DNA of 64,000 nt from positions 45,692,501-45,756,500 of the forward strand of contig NC_089980.1 in NCBI RefSeq assembly GCF_036417845.1, written 5' to 3'. A program made the position numbers and the translations under genes. Origin of the DNA: Apteryx mantelli. Taxonomy: Eukaryota; Chordata; Aves; Apterygiformes; Apterygidae. This document shows positions 63,181-64,000 of the stretch, piece after piece. The first letter of the stretch is position 1; every line of letters begins with the position of its first letter. A model generated the notes under the pieces. The model made no database searches. It saw only the letters and a list, made by a program, of their open reading frames with translations, and had not been told where the DNA came from.

Positions 63181-64000
63181 TTTTTGTCTCCTTGAGTTTT
63201 TCTCTGAACTGTGAATCACCTTGATGGACAAAGGTTGCATTCACATTCAGCAGTTATGAAATAAGCTTTGAAGCTTTATTGGCATAGAACCAATAACTTT
63301 CATCGGTCTGGAGCTTTATCAGTCTGCTCTCTTGAAGGTGTAGTCAGGAAAATGGAGATGGCATTTCTCCATAGATAGCTGTGATCTGATTAAATAAGCA
63401 TGTGTGATGTTTAAAACTACATTCCATTTGCAGTGCTGCTCTATCGTAGTTTAATGCTTTTTAGTTAAATAATTGCTTCTTAAACAAAAAATAAAGATGA
63501 ACTCTTCCTTTTCTTCTTCCTTTGCTCTCCTCTTTTGCCCATTATCTCCCTCCCCTCTCTGCTCCCAGGCAGAGCCTCAAAATTAATGCTAAGTCTTGTG
63601 GAGATCAGAACACTTGAAGGACCATAGAAAGACTAGACAGAATTACAGCTTCGATTGGAATGTGCTGATGCTCTTTTAATGGCGTATTTTAAAGATATGT
63701 ATTATTCAGTCTTAATTGCTTTTGATGTTTCATCTGCTAAAATAATGTTCTACTACTTTTTTGTAAACTTAGAAAGGTTATCTACAATTGTGTGTTATTT
63801 GCCTTCTTTTCTATAGAAAAGTTTATTTTTTTAATAGCTGAATTTAGATTGCAGAGGCGTCATTGAGACTTGCTGGCATGGAACCAGATTCTGATAGCAT
63901 CACAGTGTGGTATAGGTCAAGACTTAATTTAGTCTGGCTTCTAGTGAAGTGAACAGATTATCCTTTAATGTCATCTCTTTGTTCCTGACATAGAATAATA

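Larger units (their letters stand above)
55932..64000. other. Right flank, mostly unassigned
   Basis: AT-rich sequence with the possible exon at 57603-57683 and the ancient CR1 remnant at 62960-63180. Short open frames on both strands were examined and none is recognisable; no BIRC6 coding sequence was seen. Confidence 0.6.

Overview
This window is vertebrate nuclear DNA, most likely from a bird. The evidence is AT-rich intronic sequence, typical GT-AG exons of a conserved animal gene, one CpG-island promoter, and interspersed repeats that are all of the CR1 LINE class. Two are avian-type CR1 copies; three are much older CR1/L3-like fossils of the kind shared with turtles and crocodilians. 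I saw no Alu-, B1- or L1-like repeats, no bacterial-type genes, no CRISPR array and no recognisable endogenous retrovirus. The species cannot be named from the sequence alone.

The main gene is TTC27 (tetratricopeptide repeat domain 27), on the minus strand. Nine coding exons were placed by splice sites, codon phase and protein similarity: exon 1 at 52085-52172, exon 2 at 49017-49194, exon 3 at 43069-43198, exon 4 at 34996-35136, exon 5 at 30582-30684, exon 6 at 25206-25370, exon 7 at 20319-20455, exon 8 at 15744-15856 and exon 9 at 1277-1343. Together they give 1122 nt, or 374 codons, with every junction in phase and no stop. This is roughly the N-terminal 44% of the protein; the C-terminal TPR part lies beyond the left edge.

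Layout from left to right: 1-1276 is part of intron 9. Intron 8 (1344-15743) is the largest and holds two avian CR1 fragments and one ancient CR1/L3-like element. Introns 7 to 5 (15857-30581) are mostly AT-rich unique sequence, with an odd GC-rich patch near 27.7-27.95 kb and a perfect 16-bp hairpin at 29.8 kb. Intron 4 holds an ancient CR1 fossil (31.1-31.7 kb) and a pure-AT satellite-like block (33.35-33.5 kb). Introns 3 to 1 carry microsatellites.

A CpG island at about 51.64-52.96 kb covers TTC27 exon 1 and is its promoter. It contains NRF1, YY1, GC-box and E-box matches and a (CG)10 tract. The right flank (53-64 kb) has no gene I can name. It has a well-formed candidate start-codon exon on the plus strand (55843-55931), a second possible exon (57603-57683) and a third ancient CR1 remnant (62.96-63.18 kb). 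In human the gene upstream of TTC27 is BIRC6, in the same orientation; I could not recognise any BIRC6 coding sequence here.

I found no convincing new biological system. The points most worth checking are the unidentified divergent transcription unit, the perfect hairpin, the GC-rich intronic patch and the layered ancient CR1 fossils.
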